A stretch of DNA of 39,331 nt from a virus: IMG/VR virus record IMGVR_UViG_3300028400_000002, positions 1 through 39,331 of that record; one strand, written 5' to 3'. Below the pieces are notes generated by a model that saw only the letters and a list, made by a program, of their open reading frames with translations, was not told the DNA's origin and did not search any database. Both the position numbers and the translations under genes were made by a program. Positions 6,028 to 14,466 of this stretch are shown one piece after another; the stretch's first letter is position 1, and each line of letters opens with the position of its first letter.

Positions 6028-6092
6028 GAAAAGGGGCTACTGCGCCTGAATGGAATATACACTGTAATAAAATCAAACACTTAAAGAATTAT

Positions 6093-6506
6093 ATGTCAAA
6101 TCGTAAAAGAATTTATGGCAAACAGATCTTGTCCCGAGACGACGCCGAGAGTGAGCAACGGCAACTGGAAAAAAAGACCAAAAAGAAACCGGGCAAGAAG
6201 CTATCCAAGGCCAAAAGAGCAACCCTGTTGCGGGAAGCCTTGAGGCAAGGTTTTGAGGAAAAGCTACGAGAGGATTTTCTGGACGTAGTGGACGCGGTAG
6301 TTACAGCGGCCAAAGAAGGTAATATGAAGGCCGCACAGATGATTCTGGACCGTGTAGTACCCACTATTTCACATGAGTCACCAACTGACAAGAAGGGCAT
6401 CCAGTCGGTAAATATCGTGATTGGCTCAGTGAATGGTTATGACGATCAACAACCAAAGGAACTGTCCATTTCACCTGCTGACGTGATTGATATGACTGAT
6501 GAGTAA
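6093..6506 (+). CDS. terS: Terminase small subunit
   Basis: 137 aa, directly before the large terminase gene, which it overlaps by 8 bases. It should recognise phage DNA and start packaging with TerL at the portal. The N-terminal half is strongly basic (QLEKKTKKKPGKKLSKAKRATLL), followed by a helical segment (LREALRQGFEEKLREDFLDVVDAVVTAAKEGNMKAAQMILDRVVP) of the type seen in helix-rich small terminases with an armadillo-like repeat, and an acidic tail ending DVIDMTDE. Start at ATG 6093; the ribosome site is weak (TTAAAG), so leader structure may matter. Assignment rests on position and this pattern. Confidence 0.7.
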   Translation: MSNRKRIYGKQILSRDDAESEQRQLEKKTKKKPGKKLSKAKRATLLREALRQGFEEKLREDFLDVVDAVVTAAKEGNMKAAQMILDRVVPTISHESPTDKKGIQSVNIVIGSVNGYDDQQPKELSISPADVIDMTDE

Positions 6507-7809
6507 CATAACCCTTGACATAAAACTGCATCCTGCGCAGTTGGAAGTATTTACTGATCCTCATCGGTTCCGTGTCCTGATGGCTGGCAGGCGCTTTGGG
6601 AAGACCGTACTAGCTAGGACTGAACTGATTACTGCTGTCTTGCAGGACTTTGATGACCAAGGCAGACCATTGAAACACACGGTTGTATGGTACGTAGCTC
6701 CATCGTACCCTGTAGCCAAGGAAATCATGTGGGAACCCTTGAAGGACCAGATGGCACCTGTAATCAGACGAGTCTCGGAAAAGGAGATGTGGATTGAGGC
6801 TATAAATGGCCGTCGTATCTACATCAAAGGTGCCGAGAAACCTGACAGTCTCCGTGGTCGTGGTGTCTCCATGATGGTCCTCGATGAAGTGGACAGTATG
6901 CGGGACAACCTGTGGGACGTAATTCTTCGCCCCACTTTGGCTGACGTACAAGGTAGAGCCTTGTTTATTGGTACGCCTGCCCCCGGCGGGGAACTTGCAA
7001 GATTCTACCAGTACGGAGAAGATCCTGAAATGCTGGACTGGAAAAGCTGGCATTTCTCCACGTTTGACAATCCGTTCATTGACAACAGTGAACTGGAAGA
7101 CGCCAAACGTACAATGTCCAGTGCCGCGTATCAGCAGGAAATCATGGCTGATCCGAATGCAGTAGCAGGTTCAGCACTGGATCTGAGTCATTTGAAGTTC
7201 GCACCAAAATCTGTTGTTCCCGGCGTGAGACTTATTGCAGTGGACTTGGCCGGTTTTATGGACGAGAACACTGCCGCTCTTACTGCCAAAAAAGGTAATA
7301 AGAAGAAATTGAATACTGACGAAACAGCTATTGCCTTGGTGGAAGTGTCTCAGGAAGGCTGGTTTGTACACAAGATCATTCATGGTCGTTGGGGGGTACG
7401 GGAGACTGCACTGCGTATAATTCAGGCTGCACAATCATTCAAGCCTGTAGCTGTCGGAATCGAGCAAGGAGCTTTACGTAATGCAGTCTTGCCATATTTG
7501 AAGGACAATATGGTTAAACTTGGAGTGTTCCCTACATTGGTTGAACTCAAGCATGGTGGGACCAAGAAGACTGAACGAATTATTTGGGCACTTCAAGGCC
7601 GTTTGGAACATGACTCCATTGTTTTCAACAGTGAAGAAAATTGGGATGACTTCTTGAAACAGGCCAGGGCTTTTCCGCACCCATACATGCACGATGATTT
7701 GTTGGATGCCTTGGCGTACATTGATCAAATGGCCCCTGTAGCTCCAGTGGCCGCAGACAGATTCAGAACTAGCAACTTTACTCCGGTAGATGAATATGCA
7801 GGATACTAA
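6499..7809 (+). CDS. terL: Terminase large subunit (ATPase and nuclease)
   Basis: 436 aa packaging motor that cuts concatemeric DNA and pumps it into the prohead. The ATPase has Walker A AGRRFGKT (29-36), Walker B MMVLDE (125-130, acidic Glu130) and a coupling segment FIGTPAPGG (157-164). The RNase H-like nuclease has Asp249 in LIAVDLAG, Glu near GIEQGALR and Asp residues in HDDLLDALAYID near the C-terminus. Length is normal for podovirus TerL. It overlaps terS at its start and the portal gene at its end. Confidence 0.95.
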   Translation: MSNITLDIKLHPAQLEVFTDPHRFRVLMAGRRFGKTVLARTELITAVLQDFDDQGRPLKHTVVWYVAPSYPVAKEIMWEPLKDQMAPVIRRVSEKEMWIEAINGRRIYIKGAEKPDSLRGRGVSMMVLDEVDSMRDNLWDVILRPTLADVQGRALFIGTPAPGGELARFYQYGEDPEMLDWKSWHFSTFDNPFIDNSELEDAKRTMSSAAYQQEIMADPNAVAGSALDLSHLKFAPKSVVPGVRLIAVDLAGFMDENTAALTAKKGNKKKLNTDETAIALVEVSQEGWFVHKIIHGRWGVRETALRIIQAAQSFKPVAVGIEQGALRNAVLPYLKDNMVKLGVFPTLVELKHGGTKKTERIIWALQGRLEHDSIVFNSEENWDDFLKQARAFPHPYMHDDLLDALAYIDQMAPVAPVAADRFRTSNFTPVDEYAGY

Positions 7810-9967
7810 AGACCTTACTTACAATTCAGAGCAAACAGACGCTCAGACAATTTCACCACAGCAATCCCTGATTAACTGGATTCTGTCCCGTGTACGCAGC
7901 TGGCAAGACGTGCGTGACCGGGAATTCAAGGAAGATTGGGAAAAGTTTTATTTGATGTGGCGTTGTCGTTTTGACAATAAGCTACGTTCTCGTGTTGAAG
8001 AGAGGTCCAAGATTGTATCTCCTGCATTGATGCAGGCTATTGACGACAACATTGCTGAAATTGAAGACAGCCTGTTTTCTACAGACAGCTTGATGGATCT
8101 GATTGATAATTACGGAGATCAGGACAACACGGACATTATGAAACTCCGTGAGCTTCTGCGGGAAGATATGGACAATCAGAACGTAGAAGATGCCTTGAAG
8201 GAAATCATTACCTCTATGGTAATTTATGGAACAGGGATTGGTAAAGTTGTACTTGAGGAACAAAAGTACTATGAAATGCAGGTTGTAAACAATGTTCCTC
8301 AAACTATTCAGGATTCCAAGTTTGTAGTAAAGGTAATTCCAATTCACCCTGAAGAATTTGTTATTGATCCTGCTGCACGTTCTATTGATGATGCTCTTGG
8401 TATGGCTCATGTAACCATTGTACCAAAGCACTCAGTAGAGACCAAAATGAGAGAAGGCGTGTACGCCAATATGGACATTGGTGGTATGTCTCAAGGGTAT
8501 CCTACTCCTGAATTGTACAAACAACCACAGGAAGGGGATAATCCGGTAAATTATGAGGACCAAACCAAGATCATTGAATATCATGGTCTTATTCCAAAGA
8601 AACTTTTGTACAACGCACAGTTCGGTACTGATGTAACTGAAATCAGTGACCTTCTGGCAGAAGGCGAATCAGAACGTCTTGCAGACGTATTTGACGAAGG
8701 CCCGGAAGAAATGGTTGAAGCAATTATTACTATTGCTAATGACCAGTATCTACTCCGGGCTGTAGAAAATGAATTTATGATGAAGGACCGCTGCTTCATT
8801 GCAGCAGTTTATGAAAAGATTCCCAATCGGTTTTGGGGACGCGGCATTGGGGAAAAGGGTATTAATGTAGCCCGCGCCATTGACGCAGAACTTCGCGCTC
8901 GCATTGATAGCATGGCACTTAGTCTGTCTCCCATGCTTGGTATCAATGCAGCAGCACTCCCGCCGGGAGCACCAGTCCCGAAGGTGGCACCGGGAGAAAG
9001 TCTGCTCTTCAATGGTGATCCTAGCGTGGCACTCAAGGAAATCCGGCTCTCCTCTGTCGGCCCCGAGTCTTTTAATCAAACGTCTGAGCTTCGTCAGATG
9101 TTACAGCAAGCTACTGGCACACTGGATATGACTCGTCCAGAAGGGTACGCAGGTGAGAAGACTGGTGTTATTAATGCTGCTCTTATGCAACCTGCAAAAC
9201 GAGCCAGTCGTGTTGTACACAATGTAGAGAACATGCTTATTAAACCTCTTGTGTACAAATTGGCATGGCGTTATATTCAGTTTGATCCCATGCGGTATCC
9301 TGCTACGGATGTAACTTTTAGAGTCAAAACCCGTCGTTCGGCCTTGTCTCGCCAAATGCAGGCACAGGAGTACTCAAATCTTCTGTCTACTGTTCCACAG
9401 GACAGTCCTGCTTATTATATTCTATTGAAAGGGATTTTTGAGAATAGTTCTATTCCTGATCGTGAGCAGGTTATCGCTATTATTGAGCAAATGATGCAGA
9501 TGCAGCTTCAGGCTCAAATGCAGCAGCAACAAGCTGATCCTGTTATCATGGCACAACTTGAAAAGATTGCTGCTGAGATTGAAGCAATTAAAACTGATAA
9601 TAACCTTAAACTTGCCAAGTTCCAGGTTGAAACTGCTCTCAAGGAAGAAGATCTTGCAATCAAGCGTGAAAAGATTGTGCTTGATAGTAAACTGGAAGCT
9701 GCAAATATTGAGCAGGACGCTATGACCACTCAGGCGCAACTTGCAATGCAAGCAGACGAAATGCAATTTAACCGTCTCAAGGAACTGCAAGCTATGGTAG
9801 AACAAACTGCCAAGAAACTTGAACAACAATCTAATGTTGTATCCAAGAAAATCAGGATTATTGAAGATGACATGGGTAATCCGATTGGTGGTGAAGTAGA
9901 AGAATATGACTCTAATGGTAATCTTGTTGGTACAAAGAAAATTGATTTAACTGATTTGGAGAAATAA
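7790..9967 (+). CDS. Portal protein (podovirus type, long form)
   Basis: 725 aa; forms the dodecameric ring at the capsid vertex through which DNA passes and to which the tail attaches. The N-terminal DRDFKEDWEKFYLMWR-like region and the segment VIYGTGIGKVVLE followed by PEEFVIDPAARSIDDA are typical of large podovirus portals. The C-terminal 170 residues are long helical, Gln/Met-rich (QMMQMQLQAQMQQQQA) with coiled-coil character, as in P22-like portal barrels. It overlaps terL; ATG 7790 and ATG 7796 are both possible starts. Confidence 0.85.
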   Translation: MNMQDTKDLTYNSEQTDAQTISPQQSLINWILSRVRSWQDVRDREFKEDWEKFYLMWRCRFDNKLRSRVEERSKIVSPALMQAIDDNIAEIEDSLFSTDSLMDLIDNYGDQDNTDIMKLRELLREDMDNQNVEDALKEIITSMVIYGTGIGKVVLEEQKYYEMQVVNNVPQTIQDSKFVVKVIPIHPEEFVIDPAARSIDDALGMAHVTIVPKHSVETKMREGVYANMDIGGMSQGYPTPELYKQPQEGDNPVNYEDQTKIIEYHGLIPKKLLYNAQFGTDVTEISDLLAEGESERLADVFDEGPEEMVEAIITIANDQYLLRAVENEFMMKDRCFIAAVYEKIPNRFWGRGIGEKGINVARAIDAELRARIDSMALSLSPMLGINAAALPPGAPVPKVAPGESLLFNGDPSVALKEIRLSSVGPESFNQTSELRQMLQQATGTLDMTRPEGYAGEKTGVINAALMQPAKRASRVVHNVENMLIKPLVYKLAWRYIQFDPMRYPATDVTFRVKTRRSALSRQMQAQEYSNLLSTVPQDSPAYYILLKGIFENSSIPDREQVIAIIEQMMQMQLQAQMQQQQADPVIMAQLEKIAAEIEAIKTDNNLKLAKFQVETALKEEDLAIKREKIVLDSKLEAANIEQDAMTTQAQLAMQADEMQFNRLKELQAMVEQTAKKLEQQSNVVSKKIRIIEDDMGNPIGGEVEEYDSNGNLVGTKKIDLTDLEK

Positions 9968-9970
9968 ATT

Positions 9971-10375
9971 ATGGCTGTAGCATATAGTACAACTGTTCGT
10001 AATAATCGCCTTACTCAAATTGCAAATGCTGTTGATGGTGGTACTGGTGCGGGTATCTTGACCATTTATGATGGTACTCGTCCTGCTACTGGCGGAACTG
10101 CAACTAATGCTTTGTCTCAGCACACTATGTCTGATCCGGCCTTTGGTACTCCTTCTAGTGGTTCCATGACCGCTAATGCGATTGGTAGTGCCACTGCTTC
10201 CGCTACTGGTACTGCTACTTGGGCACGTATTACCGATAGTGCCGGTACTTTTGTATGTGATATGGATGTAGGTGCTACTGGTTCTGGTGCGGAACTTGAG
10301 CTTGATAGTACCAGCATTACTTCTGGGCAAACTGTGAACATCAATAGTCTGGTTATTAATGAAGGTAACGCATAA
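9971..10375 (+). CDS. Probable virion protein, 134 aa
   Basis: Begins MAVAYSTTVRNNRLTQIANAVDGGTGAGILTIYDGTRP, followed by a Thr/Ser/Ala/Gly-rich beta region. Proteins with this start (short N-terminal helix, then a beta domain with YDGTRP) occur in structural clusters of many phages. It lies between portal and capsid genes, so a head decoration or minor structural role is plausible. The stop overlaps the start of the next gene. Confidence 0.6.
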   Translation: MAVAYSTTVRNNRLTQIANAVDGGTGAGILTIYDGTRPATGGTATNALSQHTMSDPAFGTPSSGSMTANAIGSATASATGTATWARITDSAGTFVCDMDVGATGSGAELELDSTSITSGQTVNINSLVINEGNA

Positions 10376-10596
10376 TGCTTAAAAAATATTTGTGGAATAT
10401 TCTGATTTCTATTGATCAGTTTATAAATACCTTGTTCGGAGGTGACCCGGACGAAACCATTAGTTCTCGTCTTGGTAAAATGTACAAGAAATCGACATTT
10501 GCTTATATTGTGTGTAAATTCTTGTCTTTTTTCGACAAGAGACATTGTGAAAAAGCTATTGAAGCAGATGAAGGTAAAGATTCGGTGGTCAAATAA
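10375..10596 (+). CDS. Small conserved phage protein, 73 aa
   Basis: The sequence LISIDQFINTLFGGDPDETISSRLGKMYKKS matches a pattern seen in many unrelated phages, in which an amphipathic or membrane-associated N-terminal helix precedes GG-PDET-SSR. The role of this family is not known to me. The start overlaps the previous stop (TAATG) and its stop overlaps the next start in the same way, so the three genes are translationally linked. Confidence 0.65.
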   Translation: MLKKYLWNILISIDQFINTLFGGDPDETISSRLGKMYKKSTFAYIVCKFLSFFDKRHCEKAIEADEGKDSVVK

Positions 10597-11024
10597 TGGC
10601 TTGGTACGCAGTATACAATACTTCTGATAATTCCCTTGTAAGTATCGGGCAAGTAGTCGCTTCTGATACAGAGCTATCCGCCAAAGGGTATGCTTCTGCT
10701 GGGCCTTTTGATTTTGATCCTCGTCAGCCGGGCTATCAGTGGAACCCATCAACGCTTACATTTGATGTTGTACCGATCCCTCGTTCACCGATTTCGGTGC
10801 AAGCATTCTTCGACCGTTTTACTGACGCAGAACTCGGCGCGATCATCAATGCGCGGGACAACTCAACAGATCCGAATGTGCAAATCACGCTTAAGGGCTT
10901 CTTTGAGCGGTTGTATGCTGCGAACGAAGTGAATCTCGATTCACAACGAATCATAAATGGACTTGATTATCTCGTTGCTCAAGGGCTCCTTGATTCTACA
11001 CGACCATCGGAGATCCGGGCATGA
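10596..11024 (+). CDS. Hypothetical virion-associated protein, 142 aa
   Basis: N-terminal MAWYAVYNTSDNSLVSIGQVV is a short beta segment seen at the start of many phage proteins that report on position-dependent values. The C-terminal half (SVQAFFDRFTDAELGAIINARDNS...LKGFFERLYAANEVNLDSQRIINGLDYLVAQGLL) is helical and resembles small domains found in structural gene clusters. Base use is more GC-rich than in the following genes, which may hint at separate origin. Function unknown. Confidence 0.6.
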   Translation: MAWYAVYNTSDNSLVSIGQVVASDTELSAKGYASAGPFDFDPRQPGYQWNPSTLTFDVVPIPRSPISVQAFFDRFTDAELGAIINARDNSTDPNVQITLKGFFERLYAANEVNLDSQRIINGLDYLVAQGLLDSTRPSEIRA

Positions 11025-11866
11025 GTCATCTGTCACTATTGCATACTCCTAGTGCTATTTTGGAGGATGGTACAGATACTACAACCTCTGCTGCTGTTAC
11101 TGTTAATACAGGAGCAAGTTCTTGGGGCAGTTGGACTGAACTTGTTCCTAGTACAGCAACACATACGAATAAATTACAGCTTCGTTTTTGGCCTTATGCT
11201 TTATATGATAATGATACCAATGCTACAAAATGGAGTTATGTACAAATTGGTATTGGCGCAGCAGGTTCAGAAGTAGTTATTCTGGATAAAATTTCTATTC
11301 AAGGTTATATGGGATTTCAAACTTATGTTTTTGATGTTGATATTCCTAAAGGATCTAGAGTAGTAATTCGTATTGCTAGTGCCAGTGCACAAGCATATAA
11401 AGCATCTGTTCTTTTGTGGAATCAACGTAGTAGTAAACCTGTCCACATTATAGACTCATCTTATACAGAAGCAGGTAGTTCTCCGGCCAATGCCCCTTCT
11501 CAAAATCTGGCAACACCAACTGCTGATAATACTTGGACAAGTTGGACAGAGCTTGTAGCTTCTGCTAGTGAAGATGCCACAGAGATTATGTTAATGATAA
11601 ATTCTTATAATAGAACTGGTGGGGAAGGGGAGGAAAATTTGCTGTTCCAATTAGGCAAGGGTGCTGCTGGATCTGAGGTTGCTGTGGATTCTTCTACCTT
11701 TCCACATTTTATGGCTAGTTATTCAGATTATGTTTTTGCTTACAAAACAGTAATACCTTTCAAAGTTACAGCAGGAGAGCGTATTGTAATTCGTTGGCAA
11801 GATGATAATTGGACAGCACATACTGCATATGATATGCGTTGTATGTTTATGTTGTTTGGAGATTAA
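11021..11866 (+). CDS. Putative virion surface protein with two tandem beta domains
   Basis: 281 aa. Two halves share a pattern: SWGSWTELV then GIGAAGSEVVI in the first (about 34-95), and TWTSWTELV then GKGAAGSEVAV in the second (about 170-230). Each half ends with a strand of the form RVVIRIASA / RIVIRWQDD. This is an internal duplication of a roughly 135-residue beta-sandwich-like unit. No catalytic motif seen. Placement before the scaffold and capsid genes suggests a decoration or minor head protein; a fibre-like role is also possible. Confidence 0.6.
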   Translation: MSHLSLLHTPSAILEDGTDTTTSAAVTVNTGASSWGSWTELVPSTATHTNKLQLRFWPYALYDNDTNATKWSYVQIGIGAAGSEVVILDKISIQGYMGFQTYVFDVDIPKGSRVVIRIASASAQAYKASVLLWNQRSSKPVHIIDSSYTEAGSSPANAPSQNLATPTADNTWTSWTELVASASEDATEIMLMINSYNRTGGEGEENLLFQLGKGAAGSEVAVDSSTFPHFMASYSDYVFAYKTVIPFKVTAGERIVIRWQDDNWTAHTAYDMRCMFMLFGD

Positions 11867-11869
11867 CTT

Positions 11870-12217
11870 ATGGCTGTTGTAGCAAGCGGGACAATTACAC
11901 CAACAACTGTTGGTACTGAAGAACAAATTACTAGTCAGACTAATGCTGGTTATTACCATGCTGTTATTGACATTTCAAATCTGGCAAGTGGAGAACAAGT
12001 AGAAGTCACTATCCGTAAAAAAGTACTTTCTACTGATAGTATTGCAGTTGGTTCTGTTGCTGGTACCGTATTCAAAGATACGTTTGATTATGATGACGCA
12101 CAAACTATTCCTGTACGTGAACTTCCGCCGATCCACTCAGAACATGAATATTTGTTATCTATAAATCAATTAAACGGTACTGCCAGATCCTTTAAGTATA
12201 GTGTAGATACACCTTAA
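11870..12217 (+). CDS. Putative minor structural protein, 115 aa
   Basis: Starts MAVVASGTITPTTVGTEEQITSQTNAGYYHAVIDISNLASGEQVEVTI, a beta-rich domain with the YHAVIDISNLASGE pattern, like small beta-sandwich virion proteins. The stop is shared with the next start (TAATG), so expression is coupled with the 272-aa gene. It follows the tandem beta-domain protein directly. Confidence 0.6.
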   Translation: MAVVASGTITPTTVGTEEQITSQTNAGYYHAVIDISNLASGEQVEVTIRKKVLSTDSIAVGSVAGTVFKDTFDYDDAQTIPVRELPPIHSEHEYLLSINQLNGTARSFKYSVDTP

Positions 12218-13035
12218 TGTATTATTGGCTTATAATCCCTCCTGCTGTCACATCTACCAGTGGTAGCGGAGCAATAAATGGTTCAGGAACCATTACAAAC
12301 CAGAATGATACTATCACTTCCAGTGGTACTGTAATTGTTTCTGGTACTAGTAATATAAATAATGCCAATGATGCAATTACTGCTAATGGTGCGGTAATAA
12401 TTAATGCTGATGGGAGTGTCACCAATGCAGGTGATACTATCACAACAATCGGTTCAGTAGAAGTTACTGGTACTTCCAGCATTGATAATAATAATGATAC
12501 TATAACTGCTAGTGGTACTGTTCAAAGTGGTTATATTGGAAATGCCACTATCAATAATGCAGACGATACTGCATCTGGTTCTGGAACAGTTATAATCTCT
12601 GGTCAAGGAACTGTTAATGAATCTTCTGATTGGATTGACGGTTCTGGTACTGTTCCAAGAACTAATGTTGTTGGTGGCAGAAGCGTACAAAGAAAAAAGA
12701 AAACAGAAGCGGAGCTTAGAAAAGAATTTATACAACGATACCCGACTCTGGCCCCTCTTGTCACTGCTACCAAAGCAGACATACTTAAAGTAGAAAAAGC
12801 AGTAGAAAAACAGCAACCTGTTTCTGATAGTGCCCTTTATCATGCTCTTACCAGAGAAATTGATCTCTATCTTAAAGCAATAAAATTTCTTAAGCAGCAA
12901 CAGCTAGTAAAAGCAAGGGCAAAGAAACGGCTCTTGGAAAAACTTGAAGAAGCAAAACAAATACAACAAAAAGTACAAAAACAACAACAAATCAAACGTC
13001 GCAAAGCAATTCTTATGATATTGGAGGCAGCATAA
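12217..13035 (+). CDS. Repeat-plus-coiled-coil virion protein, 272 aa
   Basis: The N-terminal 145 residues are degenerate repeats of about 20-25 residues built on GSGTI-NxNDTI-SSGTVxVSGT, low in charge and rich in Ser, Thr, Asn and Gly, as in stacked beta structures. From about residue 155 the character changes sharply to a basic, Lys/Gln-rich helix (LLEKLEEAKQIQQKVQKQQQIKRRKA) with coiled-coil periodicity. A hydrophobic start (MYYWLIIPPAV) precedes the repeats. A surface or tail-attached fibre-like protein is possible; no homologue recognised. Confidence 0.55.
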   Translation: MYYWLIIPPAVTSTSGSGAINGSGTITNQNDTITSSGTVIVSGTSNINNANDAITANGAVIINADGSVTNAGDTITTIGSVEVTGTSSIDNNNDTITASGTVQSGYIGNATINNADDTASGSGTVIISGQGTVNESSDWIDGSGTVPRTNVVGGRSVQRKKKTEAELRKEFIQRYPTLAPLVTATKADILKVEKAVEKQQPVSDSALYHALTREIDLYLKAIKFLKQQQLVKARAKKRLLEKLEEAKQIQQKVQKQQQIKRRKAILMILEAA

Positions 13036-13036
13036 C

Positions 13037-13288
13037 ATGGGTGAAAATGAGCAACTTGTAGAGGATCTTCTGGAACTTACTGCACATCCTAAATGGGAAG
13101 TATTTGTAGAACAAGCCACGTTACGAATGGAACAAATCAAAGAGACTGCTCTTTTTGTAGAATCCTTTGAAGAACTTAAACAACTTCGTGGTGAATATGA
13201 AACTCTGGCTCGTCTTGCTAATACACGAGAAGTAATGAAACAAATCCGTGATAATTATAATGAGGAGCAGGAATATGAAGGTCTTTGA
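13037..13288 (+). CDS. Hypothetical protein, 83 aa
   Basis: Acidic, helical protein starting MGENEQLVEDLLELTAHPKWEVFVEQATLRMEQIKE. This start, with a short helix followed by HPKW, is typical of small phage proteins located upstream of the scaffold. The end overlaps the zinc-ribbon gene that follows; the final codons GAATATGAAGG contain that start. Confidence 0.65.
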   Translation: MGENEQLVEDLLELTAHPKWEVFVEQATLRMEQIKETALFVESFEELKQLRGEYETLARLANTREVMKQIRDNYNEEQEYEGL

Positions 13289-13514
13289 CAAGGAATGCCC
13301 AAACGGGCATGTAAATGAATATTTTGTTCATGACAAAGATGAACAAGTATTGTGTAAACAATGCGGCGAAGTCTGTACAAAGACTCTCCTAACCGCAACC
13401 AACTTTTCATTGGATGGAACCGATTACGCCTTCCCCACAGCCGCGATGAAGTGGGACAAGAGGCACAGCCTGGAAGCTGTACAAAAGAAAAAACAGCGGC
13501 AGCAAGAAGTATAA
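13275..13514 (+). CDS. Zinc-ribbon protein, 79 aa
   Basis: Start chosen at ATG 13275 because GAGGAGCAGG precedes it; the longer frame from 13248 lies inside the upstream gene. Two Cys pairs form a zinc ribbon: CPNGH near residue 8 and CKQCGEVC near residue 30. The remainder (DGTDYAFPTAAMKWDKRH, then a Lys/Gln-rich tail) resembles phage proteins of the FmdB-like zinc-ribbon group. Position just before the scaffold gene suggests an assembly role. Confidence 0.7.
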   Translation: MKVFDKECPNGHVNEYFVHDKDEQVLCKQCGEVCTKTLLTATNFSLDGTDYAFPTAAMKWDKRHSLEAVQKKKQRQQEV

Positions 13515-13540
13515 CCAGATAAGCCATAAAGGCTCTGGTT
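13513..13540 (+). terminator. Hairpin between the zinc-ribbon and scaffold genes
   Basis: AACCAGA (13513-13519) pairs with TCTGGTT (13534-13540), with an inner GCC/GGC (13523-13525 with 13531-13533) and ATAAA loop, followed by TGTATT. This could attenuate transcription or protect an RNA end upstream of the highly expressed scaffold and capsid genes. The T-run is short. Confidence 0.4.
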
Positions 13541-13578
13541 TGTATTAACCACACCACAATCCCTAGGAGGACGGTAAC

Positions 13579-14436
13579 ATGACGATTGAAAACGAAGCCA
13601 AAGTAGATGATCTGATCTATAATCCTGATAATCAACCTATTAAATTCGACGAGGAACAAACAGGAGAAGAACAACAGAATACTGAAGCAGAAAATAATGT
13701 TTCTGATAATGATTCTGTTGAGAACAACGAGACTAATCAGGAACATGAAATTGAAATTCCTGAAAAATTTAAAAACAAGTCTCTAGAAGACGTAATTAAA
13801 TCCTATGTTGAACTCGAAAAAGAATTTGGCAGGAAGAATCAGGAAGTTGGTGAACTTCGTAAACTCACTGATCAGATTCTTCAACAGTCTTTGGCTGAAA
13901 ATCAATCTGTCAATTCTTCTGCTCTCAGCCAAAATGATGAGCTTGATGATTTTGATCTGTTGGACAATCCGATTGAAGCAGTTGAAAAACTGGTTGAACG
14001 GAATCCGAAACTTCAACAGATTGAACAGGAACTTCGGCTGACTAAAGCAGAACTGGCGCAGAAACGGTTGAATGAACTGCATCCTGATTATCAACAGATT
14101 ATTCAGGACGCAAGTTTTCAGCGATGGGTATTTGAATCCCCTGTCCGCAAACAACTGTTCCTGCAAGCGGATCGTGAATACGACTTTGAAGCTGCAAATG
14201 AGCTTCTGAACTGGTATAAATCTTCCAAGAAGATCGCCACTGAAACTCGCAAAACCGAGGCTGAAAAAGTCTCCAAGAAAGTCACAACCGAGTCCAAAGG
14301 GACCGGCGGCACGGAGAATAACAAGCCTGTCTTTAGTCGTAAGGAACTGATCCGCCTCCGTGTGGAAGATCCTGCCCGTTATCGTGAGCTTGAACCTATG
14401 ATCATGGAGGCTTACGCTGAGGGGCGTGTGCGTTAA
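13579..14436 (+). CDS. Capsid scaffolding protein
   Basis: 285 aa, immediately before the major capsid gene. The N-terminal 55 residues are acidic and disordered (EEQTGEEQQNTEAENNVS...). Then comes the segment IPEKFKNKSLEDVIKSYVELEKEFGRKNQEVGELRKL, a hallmark of podovirus scaffolds. The C-terminal part is a charged helical domain ending in basic residues (MEAYAEGRVR), which usually contacts the capsid protein. It directs procapsid assembly and leaves or is degraded before packaging. Ribosome site AGGAGG. Confidence 0.85.
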   Translation: MTIENEAKVDDLIYNPDNQPIKFDEEQTGEEQQNTEAENNVSDNDSVENNETNQEHEIEIPEKFKNKSLEDVIKSYVELEKEFGRKNQEVGELRKLTDQILQQSLAENQSVNSSALSQNDELDDFDLLDNPIEAVEKLVERNPKLQQIEQELRLTKAELAQKRLNELHPDYQQIIQDASFQRWVFESPVRKQLFLQADREYDFEAANELLNWYKSSKKIATETRKTEAEKVSKKVTTESKGTGGTENNKPVFSRKELIRLRVEDPARYRELEPMIMEAYAEGRVR

Positions 14437-14466
14437 ACAAACCAAGCTAATAGGAGGTAATTAACA

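Larger units (their letters stand above)
5042..6092. promoter_or_regulatory. Roughly 1 kb divergent control region between the two transcription blocks
   Basis: In an otherwise compact genome this is the only long stretch without a convincing large gene. Genes to the left are read leftward and genes to the right rightward, so promoters for both blocks should lie here. It holds two copies of a palindrome (5164-5177, 5255-5270), a Fur-box-like palindrome (5307-5327), a possible 34-codon ORF (5355-5459), two copies of AAAACTGGTAAAT (about 5439-5451 and 5943-5955), an AT-rich segment (5620-5750) and a hairpin-rich segment (5771-6027). Replication or packaging start sites could also be here. Confidence 0.6.

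Noticed and set aside
10117-10752. 211-codon ORF antisense to two structural genes
   Set aside because: The plus strand here has three tightly coupled genes with overlapping stops and starts; the antisense frame has low-complexity Ser/Thr content and no ribosome site.
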